Positions 8,620 through 19,419 of a DNA stretch of 64,000 nt are shown one piece after another. Source of the stretch: Actinomyces respiraculi (GTDB lineage: Bacteria; Actinomycetota; Actinomycetes; Actinomycetales; Actinomycetaceae); the NCBI RefSeq assembly GCF_014595995.2, contig NZ_CP063989.1:682001-746000 (forward strand), given 5' to 3'. A model generated the notes under the pieces. That model saw only the letters and a program-made list of their open reading frames with translations. It had not been told where the DNA came from and ran no database searches. Every line of letters begins with the position of its first letter. Within the stretch, counting starts at the first letter, position 1. The position numbers and the translations under genes are program-made.

Positions 8620-9849
8620 GAGCGGCGGTGGGTAGCTGGTGGGGTGGTGCTGGTGTGTTGTGGAGGGCTTTGTTGCGGGTCATGGTGTGCGGGGTGGGGG
8701 TGCGTTGGTGGGTCGGGGTGGTGAGGGCTTGGCCCAGGGCGTTGTGGCCTTGGGTGGTCTTGCGGTTGTAGTAGGCCCTGGGGGTGGGGTTGGGGCGTGG
8801 TGAGGCGAAGGGTGGAGCCGAACATGGCACGCTTGAGGCGCTTGTTGCCGGCGTGGGAGGTGTGCTCGCCTCTGATGGAGGTGCCCGATCGTCTGGTGAC
8901 GGGGGTCAGGCCGGGTGTGGGAGGCCAGCTGCGTTCCGGAAGGGGAAGGTTCTGCCGGGGGTTTGGGAGATGAAGACTGCGGTGGTCGGGGCCCCTGGCC
9001 CGGGCATGGGTGGTGGGGGCCGGGCAAGAGGGGGTGGGCCACCCGCCGGGGCCTCGACCTGGCGGGCGATGTCATGTCTGTGGGCGTGCGGGGTGGCCAG
9101 CTGTCGGGCCAGGCGGGACCGATGCCGGCGGCACTGGTGCCGGCCACGACCACGGTGGGCTTGGCAAGGGGCGTCGGTGATGGACCTCGCCCAGGCGGTG
9201 TGGCGTCTGGGCGTCGTGGGTCTCGGGGCTTGGCGGCGATCCTGGCTCTGTCGGTCTTGCGTAGGGTGGTGGGGGTGGGCCATGTGGCGATGACCTGAAA
9301 GGACGGCGTCGTGCTCGAGCCAGGGGCCCAGGACCTTGGCCAGGGCGGGGCGGGGCCTGGGTGCGCACGGGCCCCTGGATGCGGTTTGTGGTCTGGTTGA
9401 CCTGGCGGGCCGGGTCCAGGCCCGGACCCGGTGAGCATGCTCAATGCGGCAGCGTCCTCGTCCGAGGCGCTGACGGACCTGAGCGTGTGGGCCATGGTGC
9501 GGGCCGCCTGGGCGGTCACGGCTGCGGCGTCACGCGCGTGGGTCTTGGCGTTGCCCGGGCATCGGTCGGCGATACGGCGCATCGACGGGCCGGGCAGGTA
9601 GCCCACGGTGAATGCCCATGTCCTGGGCGAGGGCGAGTGCCAGGGCGCCTGGTGGTGGCGCACCTGGTCAACCACCACCAGGAGCCGGCCGTGACAGGCC
9701 AGCGTCTCGTACAGAGCGCGGAGCCTGGCCTCGTCGTTGGGCAGAGCCTTGTCAAAGAGCCTCTTCCCGTCCGTGGTCAGGGCCGTGGCCCAGTGCTCGC
9801 ACTTGCCGACGTCGGTACCGACGAAGACGCCGATGTCATCAACCTGCAT
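8620..9849 (-). pseudogene. IS110-family transposase, multiply frameshifted
   Basis: On the minus strand the gene starts at about 9849 with MQVDDIGVFVGTDVGKCEHW, the RuvC-like DEDD opening typical of IS110 transposases. Middle blocks (RRIADRCPGNAKTHARDAAA, TMAHTLRSV) and the C-terminal transposase_20 block (GTSIRGEHTSHAGNKRLKRA) follow, but in different frames. At least two frameshifts separate them, so it is inactive. IS110 elements usually lack inverted repeats, and none is obvious. It separates the glycan locus from the CRISPR array. 9850-10130 holds nothing else that I recognise. Confidence 0.75.
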
Positions 9850-10130
9850 GACAGGCTCCCTTGCGTGGTGTCTACGGGGCCAGCTCTCGGCGACCAGCCC
9901 CGCACCCACGCCTGCGCAAGACCTCACCAGTGGCAGGCCCTTCCCCCGATCAGCGGCCACCAGCACGCCGCACGACGACCGGTGACTCTCACCCCCCGGA
10001 TCATTCGGTGAGACAGGGGCAAGACATCATGCCGACCACCGCTGGCCCAGCCACCGGTATCCCATCACCGGCGACCACCAACAAGGTAACGGGGCACCGC
10101 AGCCGCCGGCTGTCGCCGATGAGGGCGGCG

Positions 10131-13100
10131 GGATCATCCCCGCTCACGCGGGGGGGGGGGCACATGAAGGAGAGGGGCCAGCATGACTATCAAAGGGGAT
10201 CATCCCCGCTCACGCGGGGGCACCGACGTGGCCACCATCCTCGGCTACCGCATGGCGGATCATCCCCGCTCACGCGGGGGGCACGCCTTGTCCTGACGTC
10301 CGACCTCGGTGCGCTCGGGATCATCCCCGCTCACGCGGGGGGGGGCACCGAGGCCGAGACCGCGCGCGAGACGTCTGACGGGGATCATCCCCGCTCACGC
10401 GGGGGGCACCGAGGCCGAGACCGCGCGCGAGACGTCTGACGGGGATCATCCCCGCTCACGCGGGGGGGGGGCACCCTCATGCGTAACATCCGCCAAGGCG
10501 ACGTGTGGGGATCATCCCCGCTCACGCGGGGGGCACCCGAAAAGTCCGGAGCCGAGGAAGCGGCCCTGCGGATCATCCCCGCTCACGCGGGGGGGGGCAC
10601 AGCGTGAGGCGCGGGGGTGGTCGCGCGAGAGCAGGATCATCCCCGCTCACGCGGGGGGCACGTGGGGGCGTGATGCGCGTAGGCCTGTGGCGGCGGATCA
10701 TCCCCGCTCACGCGGGGGGCACACAGCGAGGCCGCGGGAGCCCGCCCAGGAGTAGGGATCATCCCCGCTCACGCGGGGGGCACGGCGTGCCCTACCGTGC
10801 GGGCGACCTCGTCACCGGATCATCCCCGCTCACGCGGGGGGCACGTGCGTCCGGCCTACGGCGCCCAGGACTCCGCCGGATCATCCCCGCTCACGCGGGG
10901 GGCACGCGGCGTGTGTGGGGACGGACACTGACGTGTTCGGATCATCCCCGCTCACGCGGGGGGCACGCCAACGAACTGCGCGCCCTGGACGTCTACGAGG
11001 GATCATCCCCGCTCACGCGGGGGGCACGGCCGTGACAGGGACGGACCACGCCCCGGACAGGGATCATCCCCGCTCACGCGGGGGGCACACCAGCGTGAAG
11101 GAGAAGGCGGCGGTGTTGGCCGGATCATCCCCGCTCACGCGGGGGGGGGCACCCTCACGCAGGCGGGCCGGCCACGCGTCCGCGAGGATCATCCCCGCTC
11201 ACGCGGGGGGCACGCCCACAGGGCGGACAGGTTAGGCCGGATGACGGGATCATCCCCGCTCACGCGGGGGGCACGTCTCCGCCCGCGTGGAGACGGCGCC
11301 GAGCGGCGGATCATCCCCGCTCACGCGGGGGCACACGAGACCGTTCACCTCACCGACCTCGACCTCAGGATCATCCCCGCTCACGCGGGGGGCACCTTCT
11401 AGAGGTCACCCCCGGCGACGTCTTGGACGGATCATCCCCGCTCACGCGGGGGGCACATCCGCGCCCAGGTCGCCGACGGGGGTTTCCAAGGATCATCCCC
11501 GCTCACGCGGGGGGCACTGGTCGCGCGTCGTCACCGCGGACGCTGGGGTCGGATCATCCCCGCTCACGCGGGGGGCACGCCTGGACAACCTGCACGACCG
11601 CGAGATCACCGGGATCATCCCCGCTCACGCGGGGGGCACCCGACCAGGGCGGGCAGGCTGACGGTCCTGTCCGGATCATCCCCGCTCACGCGGGGGGCAC
11701 CTACCCGTCGACTACCGCTGGTTCGGGCGCTCAGGATCATCCCCGCTCACGCGGGGGGCACCCCAGCCGCAGCCAACGACCGCGAGGTCGAGCGCGGATC
11801 ATCCCCGCTCACGCGGGGGGCACTCGGCGCACCCATGCGCGTCGACCTGGACGTTCGGATCATCCCCGCTCACGCGGGGGGCACCTTGTCCGCTCGCGCG
11901 CTGAGCGCGTTCAGCCGGGATCATCCCCGCTCACGCGGGGGGCACGTGAGGTGGACAGCACCACCGCGACGATGACCAGGATCATCCCCGCTCACGCGGG
12001 GGGCACGTCGGCGCCGAGGCGCGGAAAGCCCGTGCTCGGGGATCATCCCCGCTCACGCGGGGGGCACTCCGACGCGCAGAAGGCGTGGGGCGGGGACACT
12101 CGGATCATCCCCGCTCACGCGGGGGGCACCGTGGCAGTGAACATGTCTACTCCTCCTCTCTGGGATCATCCCCGCTCACGCGGGGGGCACACCCCGAAGG
12201 TGACGGGCAAGGGGCAGGCGTACGGATCATCCCCGCTCACGCGGGGGGCACGAGCTCGGCGTGCCCAGGTGGGTCGCTGCCGCGGGATCATCCCCGCTCA
12301 CGCGGGGGGCACGACACCACCCCCTGAGGAGCCACCGTGCCCACCGGATCATCCCCGCTCACGCGGGGGGCACGCCAACGAGCTGCGCGCCCTGGACGTC
12401 TACGAGGGATCATCCCCGCTCACGCGGGGGGCACATCGCCGCGATGAGCGAGCTCCAGCGCGAGATCGGATCATCCCCGCTCACGCGGGGGGCACACCCC
12501 CTCAGCCGGGGCGAGCAAACGCCGCTCCGGATCATCCCCGCTCACGCGGGGGGCACTCGAGCGGGCCGTCGAGGTGGCCAGCGAGAGGGGGATCATCCCC
12601 GCTCACGCGGGGGGCACACCATGGCGATCTCGTCGGCCCGCTCAGGGTCGGGATCATCCCCGCTCACGCGGGGGGCACCCAGAACGGCATCGACGTCGGG
12701 GCGAACCGACTCGGATCATCCCCGCTCACGCGGGGGGCACTGTGCGCCCGTGCCGGAGCGCAAGATCGTAGCGGGATCATCCCCGCTCACGCGGGGGGCA
12801 CACGAGGAGCCGCCTGTCGTAGGACTCGGGCCCCGGATCATCCCCGCTCACGCGGGGGGCACCGCGCGGCAGCCTTCGCCGCCTCGGTCAGCGCCGGATC
12901 ATCCCCGCTCACGCGGGGGGCACTCTCACACGGCGCAGACGGTCGCGCCCGTGCAGGGATCATCCCCGCTCACGCGGGGGGCACTCAAACCTTCCGAGTT
13001 GTACCTGATGTCAGACTGGATCATCCCCGCTCACGCGGGGGGCACACCGTATCCGCTGGAAGCGCCACCTCGAGAACCGGATCATCCCCGCTCACGCGGG

Positions 13101-16100
13101 GGGCACTCTCACACGGCGCAGACGGTCGCGCCCGTGCAGGGATCATCCCCGCTCACGCGGGGGGCACTCAAACCTTCCGAGTTGTACCTGATGTCAGACT
13201 GGATCATCCCCGCTCACGCGGGGGGCACACCGTATCCGCTGGAAGCGCCACCTCGAGAACCGGATCATCCCCGCTCACGCGGGGGGCACTGTGGGTTCGT
13301 CATAATCCTGTTGATCACGACAGGATCATCCCCGCTCACGCGGGGGGCACAGGTACCCGTTGTAGGACATCATCGCCGTATGGGGATCATCCCCGCTCAC
13401 GCGGGGGGCACGGGACGGTGGTGGGAGTGAAGGCCTTCGTGATCGGATCATCCCCGCTCACGCGGGGGGCACGTCGAGCACCGTGCGCGCACCTTCGGGG
13501 AGGCCGGATCATCCCCGCTCACGCGGGGGGCACCCAGTCCCCGTGAGCGCGGGGACTGGCCCCCTGGGATCATCCCCGCTCACGCGGGGGGCACTCGACC
13601 TTGATCAGCTCGCTCATGGGGTTCCTCCGGATCATCCCCGCTCACGCGGGGGGCACCACTCCCGGGGCGCTCGACCCTGAGTGACCTAGGGATCATCCCC
13701 GCTCACGCGGGGGGCACGGCGGGCAGCGCCTGGGGCGCTCGGTGGTGCGCGGATCATCCCCGCTCACGCGGGGGGCACCCGCTGACGAAGTTCGTGACCC
13801 GGCTCCAGGCGGGATCATCCCCGCTCACGCGGGGGGCACGGCGTTCCAGCGCGTCACGGGGGAGATCGAGTCGGATCATCCCCGCTCACGCGGGGGGCAC
13901 CTCGCCGCCCGGCTGCCTGGGCTCACGGCCGGGGGATCATCCCCGCTCACGCGGGGGGCACGTCGGCGCCGAGACGCGGAAAGCCCGCGCCCGGGGATCA
14001 TCCCCGCTCACGCGGGGGGCACCCGTCCTGGACGCGCAGGACCCGCAGCTTCGGGGGATCATCCCCGCTCACGCGGGGGGCACATGAGGGCTGGGCTCAG
14101 CCCGGCCATCTTGCTCGGATCATCCCCGCTCACGCGGGGGGCACTCGGCGTCGACGAGGACTTTCCCGGCGGGATGCGGGATCATCCCCGCTCACGCGGG
14201 GGGCACAAGATTGAGCGTGTCTACAGGACCGTCAGGTACGGATCATCCCCGCTCACGCGGGGGGCACGGCGGCCCGCGGGGAGCCCCACGCACATCTACA
14301 GGATCATCCCCGCTCACGCGGGGGGCACAAGATCTGCCCCAGCGGCGGTGTCAGGCGGTTGGGATCATCCCCGCTCACGCGGGGGGCACGGTGCCCAGGT
14401 GCTCGATGACGAGCACCTGGGCGGATCATCCCCGCTCACGCGGGGGGCACAACCCGGCGGACCGGTACTTCATTGACACCACGGGATCATCCCCGCTCAC
14501 GCGGGGGGCACCGTACGTGTATTTCACCCGTGGCTGAGACCAGGGGATCATCCCCGCTCACGCGGGGGGCACGGTCCTCATCCTCCCGCCGTGCTTCCTG
14601 AACCAGGATCATCCCCGCTCACGCGGGGGGCACGCCGTGACTGACAGAAAAATACTTGAGTTGTACGGATCATCCCCGCTCACGCGGGGGGCACCTTTGT
14701 GTATCTTGAGGGACTCTCCTCAGGGTCGGATCATCCCCGCTCACGCGGGGGGCACTCCTGAGGGAGGCGTACCGGCACGAGGACGCCCGGATCATCCCCG
14801 CTCACGCGGGGGGCACAGTGGCGCGGGGAAGAAGACCCTCTCTATCCGGATCATCCCCGCTCACGCGGGGGGCACGACGCGACGTCCTTCGCCCTTGAGC
14901 TGTCGGTGGGATCATCCCCGCTCACGCGGGGGGCACGTGTCGTTCGTGGCGTCGGCCTTGCCGTCCTCGGGATCATCCCCGCTCACGCGGGGGGCACATC
15001 CTGTCCAGGTTCTTGAACCCTCTCACCTGGGGATCATCCCCGCTCACGCGGGGGGCACGACTACACGGCCCTGTTCACCGAGGAGGGGTGGGGATCATCC
15101 CCGCTCACGCGGGGGGCACGACGCGCCATGGTTGGTGGGGGAGCACAGGTAGGGATCATCCCCGCTCACGCGGGGGGCACAGAACTGGCACGTCCACGAG
15201 ATGGCGAAGCGCGGGATCATCCCCGCTCACGCGGGGGGCACCCCTGCTCGTCGGAGTGGGAGCCCTCGACGACCGGATCATCCCCGCTCACGCGGGGGGC
15301 ACACGGTCAGGTGGGTCTGGCCGTCGTCACCGTCGGGATCATCCCCGCTCACGCGGGGGGCACCCACGGACGCGCTGGTGGCGACCGCGAAGGGGCGGAT
15401 CATCCCCGCTCACGCGGGGGGCACCCGGCCGCCGCCCACGACCGCATCGCCCTCGTCGGATCATCCCCGCTCACGCGGGGGGCACGTGGAGCAGATGGGC
15501 CGTGACGCCGTCAAGGCGGGATCATCCCCGCTCACGCGGGGGGCACAACGGGCGCCGCTGGGAGGTGGCGCTAGGTGAGGGATCATCCCCGCTCACGCGG
15601 GGGGCACACCCCGTCCGGCCGCCACGAGGCCCGCGCCCGCGGATCATCCCCGCTCACGCGGGGGGCACACCGCCGCCGACAACGTCTCCCGCCTGAGGGG
15701 CGGATCATCCCCGCTCACGCGGGGGGCACCCGTCGACGGCGCCCGGGATGAGCCCGTTCCGGGGATCATCCCCGCTCACGCGGGGGGCACGGCAAGCGCC
15801 TGGCCGAGCAGATCGGCCAGGCGGGATCATCCCCGCTCACGCGGGGGGCACCAGCCTGTCCAACAGAGTGGGTGCGCTAGAGGCGGATCATCCCCGCTCA
15901 CGCGGGGGGCACCGACGGCGGTCGCTGGCTCACCCGGGTCCAGGGGGATCATCCCCGCTCACGCGGGGGGCACGAAGCGATCCGCACCACGAGGGTGCAC
16001 GCCAAGGGATCATCCCCGCTCACGCGGGGGGCACCCGGACGCGCGCACCACCACATCGCTGTGCGCGGGATCATCCCCGCTCACGCGGGGGGCACCAACA

Positions 16101-16644
16101 ATTTCCCCCGGACGATGGCCAACATCGGGGATCATCCCCGCTCACGCGGGGGGCACCCCTGCTCGTCGGAGTGGGAGCCCTCGACAACCGGATCATCCCC
16201 GCTCACGCGGGGGGCACCCCCCACCAATCATGGCGCATCCGCTCACTATGGGATCATCCCCGCTCACGCGGGGGGCACGCGACCCGCTCGCCAGCGGGGA
16301 CAGACGAGCGGGGATCATCCCCGCTCACGCGGGGGGCACTCCGTCGTCAGGGGGTGCCCGGGTGGCTCGCGCGGATCATCCCCGCTCACGCGGGGGGCAC
16401 CGCTCAGGTCTCTGCGGACGGCCGGGTGCCTGGGGATCATCCCCGCTCACGCGGGGGGCACTTGAGAATACCTCGCAGTTTAACCCCGTGAGTCGGATCA
16501 TCCCCGCTCACGCGGGGGGCACAGTATCCTATACTGTCTGACAACAAAGTGCGGCGGATCATCCCCGCTCACGCGGGGGGCACGACTGGAAGCCGTACTC
16601 GCGCGAGTGGGCCGTGGGATCATCCCCGCTCACGCGGGGGGCAC
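10131..16644 (-). CRISPR. Type I-E CRISPR array, about 107 repeats
   Basis: A 28-base repeat recurs about every 61 bases. On the plus strand it begins GGATCATCCCCGCTCACGCG and ends in a G run plus CAC. Read from the minus strand it is a standard I-E repeat with the CCCCGCGTGAGCGGGG hairpin. Counting positions from the first (10131) to the last repeat (16617-16644) gives 107 repeats and 106 spacers, mostly 33 bases. The leader end is on the right, next to cas2, so new spacers enter at about 16616. Repeats at the leader-distal (left) end vary in G-run length (5, 6, 9, 10 or 11); those from about 11368 on are uniform. Internal duplications and near-identical spacer pairs occur. Confidence 0.98.
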
Positions 16645-16700
16645 GCTTAGAGAGCGTTGAGATCCCAATGATGGTGTGACCTGCGGGAGGCCATCCACCT
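16645..16700 (-). promoter_or_regulatory. CRISPR leader (short)
   Basis: Only 56 bases separate the cas2 stop codon (16701-16703) from the leader-proximal repeat. On the minus strand they include ATCATTGGGATCTCAACGCT, slightly more A/T-rich than the surroundings. The rest of the leader and the array promoter may lie inside cas2 or upstream in the cas operon. Confidence 0.6.
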
Positions 16701-17093
16701 TCACTGCGAACCTAGCGCACGCTCCGCAGAATTGCGATAGCGCCGTCGGCGCGCCGCGATTGACCAGGACTCCCGAGGCGCTTTGACCGCTCCGGGCACC
16801 GCCGTGGATCCTTCGATCTGGCGGTAAGGCGTCCGCATGACAAGGCATCCCTCGACATCAACGGGCTCGCGATCATGACCGAGCGAAGCCACCGAGAAGT
16901 GCTGCTCTGAACGGGTGGACCAGATGAGCAGGGCGCGCCCGTCCCCGATGTATGCGCGTACGAGCTCCCATAGCTGCTCGCGTACCCGGGCGGACAGGTG
17001 ACCGACGAACACCCCTGGGGACACCTCCATGAGCCACCGTGTGAGCGCACCGCGCAATGATGCAGGAGCGGCCGAGAGGACGAGCACTACCAT
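16701..17093 (-). CDS. cas2: Cas2e adaptation endonuclease-fold protein
   Basis: A 130-residue Cas2 of the I-E (CT1978) type: the start MVVLVLSAAPASLRGALTRW, then VFVGHLSARVREQLWELV and WSTRSEQHFSVASLG. Cas2 bridges two Cas1 dimers in the integrase that inserts new spacers. It is longer than the E. coli protein (94 residues), having a basic C-terminal tail rich in Arg. ATG 17093 overlaps the end of cas1 by 7 bases, so the two are translationally coupled. The gene ends 56 bases before the array. The longer upstream frame is just cas1 in another frame. Confidence 0.92.
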   Translation of the reverse strand: MVVLVLSAAPASLRGALTRWLMEVSPGVFVGHLSARVREQLWELVRAYIGDGRALLIWSTRSEQHFSVASLGHDREPVDVEGCLVMRTPYRQIEGSTAVPGAVKAPRESWSIAARRRRYRNSAERALGSQ

Positions 17094-18022
17094 GCGCCCG
17101 CCTCCTCGGCGTAGTTCGCTCCACCGGCGACGGCCCGCCTCTGGTAGTCCCACAGTGAGACCACGTTGACGCTCAAGTCATCCGCCTCTCCAACCTCGAG
17201 GAGCTGGTGGATGTCCCTGACCGCCCTCTCGATGATCCGTAGCTCGAAGACCTTGTCGCGGACCCGACGACGTGTCGTCCCTGTCAAGTCCGTCATGCTC
17301 TCGGCTACGACGTCGAAGGCGATGGGGATGGTTGTCTCCGCCTTGTACAAGTCGGCGACGTCATAAACGAAAGAACGCTCATGTCCTGTGTGGACGAACC
17401 CGAGCCCTGGAGAGCAGCCCAACGCGACGATGACGCCGTGGACGATCCCGTACAGAGCCGCGTGAGCCGCGGACAGTGCTTGGTTGATCGGGTCCGAGGC
17501 TTCGAAGTCGTCGGGACGGTAGTCGCGCCGTGCCCACGGGACTCCCGTTCTTCGAGAGTTCTCCCGGTAGGTCTCCCGCACGCGGGCACCCTCACGCCCA
17601 CGCAACTGCTGCATGGTCAGGCCGTGAACGTCTTCACCACTGAATCGCATGCAGTACATCTCTCGTGCTACCCGTAGCCGTTTCTGTGGTGACGAGACGC
17701 GTGCCGCCTGTTCGACAAGAAGCCGCGTTGAGGTCGCGAGTGAACGTCCGTGAGCGTAGTAACGCACCCCGCGCTCACCCACCCACACGGCCGTCGTTCC
17801 ACACTCGCCGAGCAAGGACATCGCTTGATGGCTTACCGAGGTGCCGGGACCGAGGAACACGGCAACCAGTGAGGCTGCTGGTACTCGGATGATGCCCTGG
17901 TCGTTGCGGGCGGTCAGGGCTCCATCCTCTCGGTGCACGACACAATGCTCGAGGTAGAGAAAGGACATCCGGTCCTGCACGCGGGGCAGTGCTGTCACCG
18001 GTACCGGAGGCATCCGAGCCAT
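17087..18022 (-). CDS. cas1: Cas1e spacer integrase
   Basis: A 311-residue Cas1 of the I-E type, the metal-dependent integrase that joins spacers to the leader-end repeat. It opens RMSFLYLEHCVVHREDGALT. The catalytic residues are visible as Glu in QLRGREGARVRETY (about residue 143), His in GLGFVHTGHERSFVYDVADLYK's first part, and the Asp in VYDVADLYK. The length is typical (about 305). It sits between cas6e (6 bases away) and cas2 (7-base overlap) in the single minus-strand operon, so adaptation genes are co-transcribed with the effector genes. Confidence 0.96.
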   Translation of the reverse strand: MARMPPVPVTALPRVQDRMSFLYLEHCVVHREDGALTARNDQGIIRVPAASLVAVFLGPGTSVSHQAMSLLGECGTTAVWVGERGVRYYAHGRSLATSTRLLVEQAARVSSPQKRLRVAREMYCMRFSGEDVHGLTMQQLRGREGARVRETYRENSRRTGVPWARRDYRPDDFEASDPINQALSAAHAALYGIVHGVIVALGCSPGLGFVHTGHERSFVYDVADLYKAETTIPIAFDVVAESMTDLTGTTRRRVRDKVFELRIIERAVRDIHQLLEVGEADDLSVNVVSLWDYQRRAVAGGANYAEEAGAW

Positions 18023-18028
18023 GACGAT

Positions 18029-18709
18029 TCACTCCTGTCGGTGTCGCGCGAGGGTCATGAGACCGCATCCGTACGCCTTGGACCGGCCAATCCCAGCGAC
18101 GAGCGAGTGGCGAAGTGCATCAGCGTCCCTCACTTGAAGGACACCTTCATAGACCGTCTGGTTGATTGTCACTCTGTCGCGCCTGCCTTGTTGCGGGTTT
18201 TCGCGACCGAAGACCGGACGACCACGCCTGACGACGGTAAGCAACGAGTCCGCGTCGTCGTCGGTGCCGGTTGGAACGAGGCTGAAACCGAGGCTTGAAG
18301 CGCGAGTGATGAGCCACTGCCGCTGCTGCTCAACGGTGACGTGCCCACTACGCTTTCCCCGCATACCCGGGCCCTGGGAGATCGCACGTGACGGGTTGGC
18401 CGTGAGCCGGAACCCCCACACCTGCCCCTCAGACAGGCGCTCGAGGAAGGGCTCATAGTCGAGAGTCTGCATTTGGCCCCCGGGGCGGCCCGCCTCCTCG
18501 AGGATCTGTGAACAGTTGGGGGCTTGAGGGGACTGCACGTACAACGCCGTCGCATGCCCCTGGTCGACACGCCATAGGACGCGTCCAGGCCCATCACTCT
18601 CGTCGCCACCTGTTGCCTTGAGGACGACGGCGTGCATGACCTGCGGTGAGCCGAGGTACTTGCGTGCCAGCCTTCGGCTCGGATCCAGTTCGATCTTCGT
18701 CAGGAACAC
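18029..18709 (-). CDS. cas6e: Cas6e (CasE) pre-crRNA endoribonuclease
   Basis: A 226-residue RAMP protein that cuts the long array transcript at the 3' base of each repeat hairpin and stays bound to the crRNA. It opens MFLTKIELDPSRR. His26 in SPQVMHAVVL is the expected catalytic His. The C-terminal glycine-rich loop GIGRSKAYGCGLMTLA is the Cas6e hallmark. It overlaps the cas5e end by 10 bases. It should also be able to process the mini-array at 26303-26379, whose hairpins are preserved. Confidence 0.95.
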   Translation of the reverse strand: MFLTKIELDPSRRLARKYLGSPQVMHAVVLKATGGDESDGPGRVLWRVDQGHATALYVQSPQAPNCSQILEEAGRPGGQMQTLDYEPFLERLSEGQVWGFRLTANPSRAISQGPGMRGKRSGHVTVEQQRQWLITRASSLGFSLVPTGTDDDADSLLTVVRRGRPVFGRENPQQGRRDRVTINQTVYEGVLQVRDADALRHSLVAGIGRSKAYGCGLMTLARHRQE

Positions 18710-19419
18710 GGTATCGCCTCCTTCAGCGCTGCCATCGGGTCATGCGGGTCCCCCTGTGCCGGTCCCACAGGAACCATGCGACGCTCGACGTTCCGGAAGC
18801 CGTAGTCACGTCTGCGAGGGTCGTAGGACACGGGGACGTCCCGGACACCGTACGAGTCCCCACGCTCCTCAACGGCGACGGACTCCTGGTCAACGAGGAC
18901 TTCAGCCATGAAGGGTTGCTCGGAGCGTTGGCGCCTGCGGAACCACTCCGATGCCTGCCACGGCTCGGAGCGGAGTGCGTCGAGCAGATCCGCCTCACGC
19001 AGTCCGAGGGAGAGCGGGTGAGGCGGTGGGCAGGAACGTCTGCCCAGGTAGAGGGGGAAGACCGGATGGCGCAGGGCCTCATCGAGTCCCGACAGCAGCT
19101 CGCAGTCGCCCTCGATTCCGGCGAGGAAGACGGCGTCGGCGAGGTAGTAACGGCTCGACAACGGCATCGGGGCCTTCCCATCGAGTGTCCGTGCCGTGTG
19201 GAAGTCACGGATGACGGTGCCCGGCTGGTCCTTGCGGACCCCGAAACGGAGGGACAGCAGGTCCTCGATGGGGTCCGTCCGACGACGCCCGGCGGCGGCC
19301 GCCAGCATCCCGATGACACCGCTCTTCGAAGGCGCCAGCTCGGTGCGCCTCTCAGTGAACCGCGACCTGACGCCCCACGCCTGCATTGGCCCCGCAAGTC
19401 GCAGCAGCAGGACGGTCAT
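18700..19419 (-). CDS. cas5e: Cas5e (CasD) Cascade subunit
   Basis: A 239-residue Cas5 of type I-E, which binds the 5' handle of the crRNA in Cascade. It opens MTVLLLRLAGPMQAWGVRSR, the standard I-E Cas5 start, and has APSKSGVIGMLAAAAGRRR and the YYLADAVFLAGIEG block. Its ATG overlaps the cas7e stop in an ATGA (19416-19419), and its end overlaps cas6e, so it is translationally coupled within the operon. Confidence 0.95.
   Translation of the reverse strand: MTVLLLRLAGPMQAWGVRSRFTERRTELAPSKSGVIGMLAAAAGRRRTDPIEDLLSLRFGVRKDQPGTVIRDFHTARTLDGKAPMPLSSRYYLADAVFLAGIEGDCELLSGLDEALRHPVFPLYLGRRSCPPPHPLSLGLREADLLDALRSEPWQASEWFRRRQRSEQPFMAEVLVDQESVAVEERGDSYGVRDVPVSYDPRRRDYGFRNVERRMVPVGPAQGDPHDPMAALKEAIPCS

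Noticed and set aside
10309..16541. Long open frames across the CRISPR array (up to about 700 codons) with endlessly repeated SSPLTRGA/IIPAHAGG/DHPRSRGG peptides
   Set aside because: They are translations of the repeat itself; the 61-base period cycles through all frames. No ribosome binding site or conserved domain.
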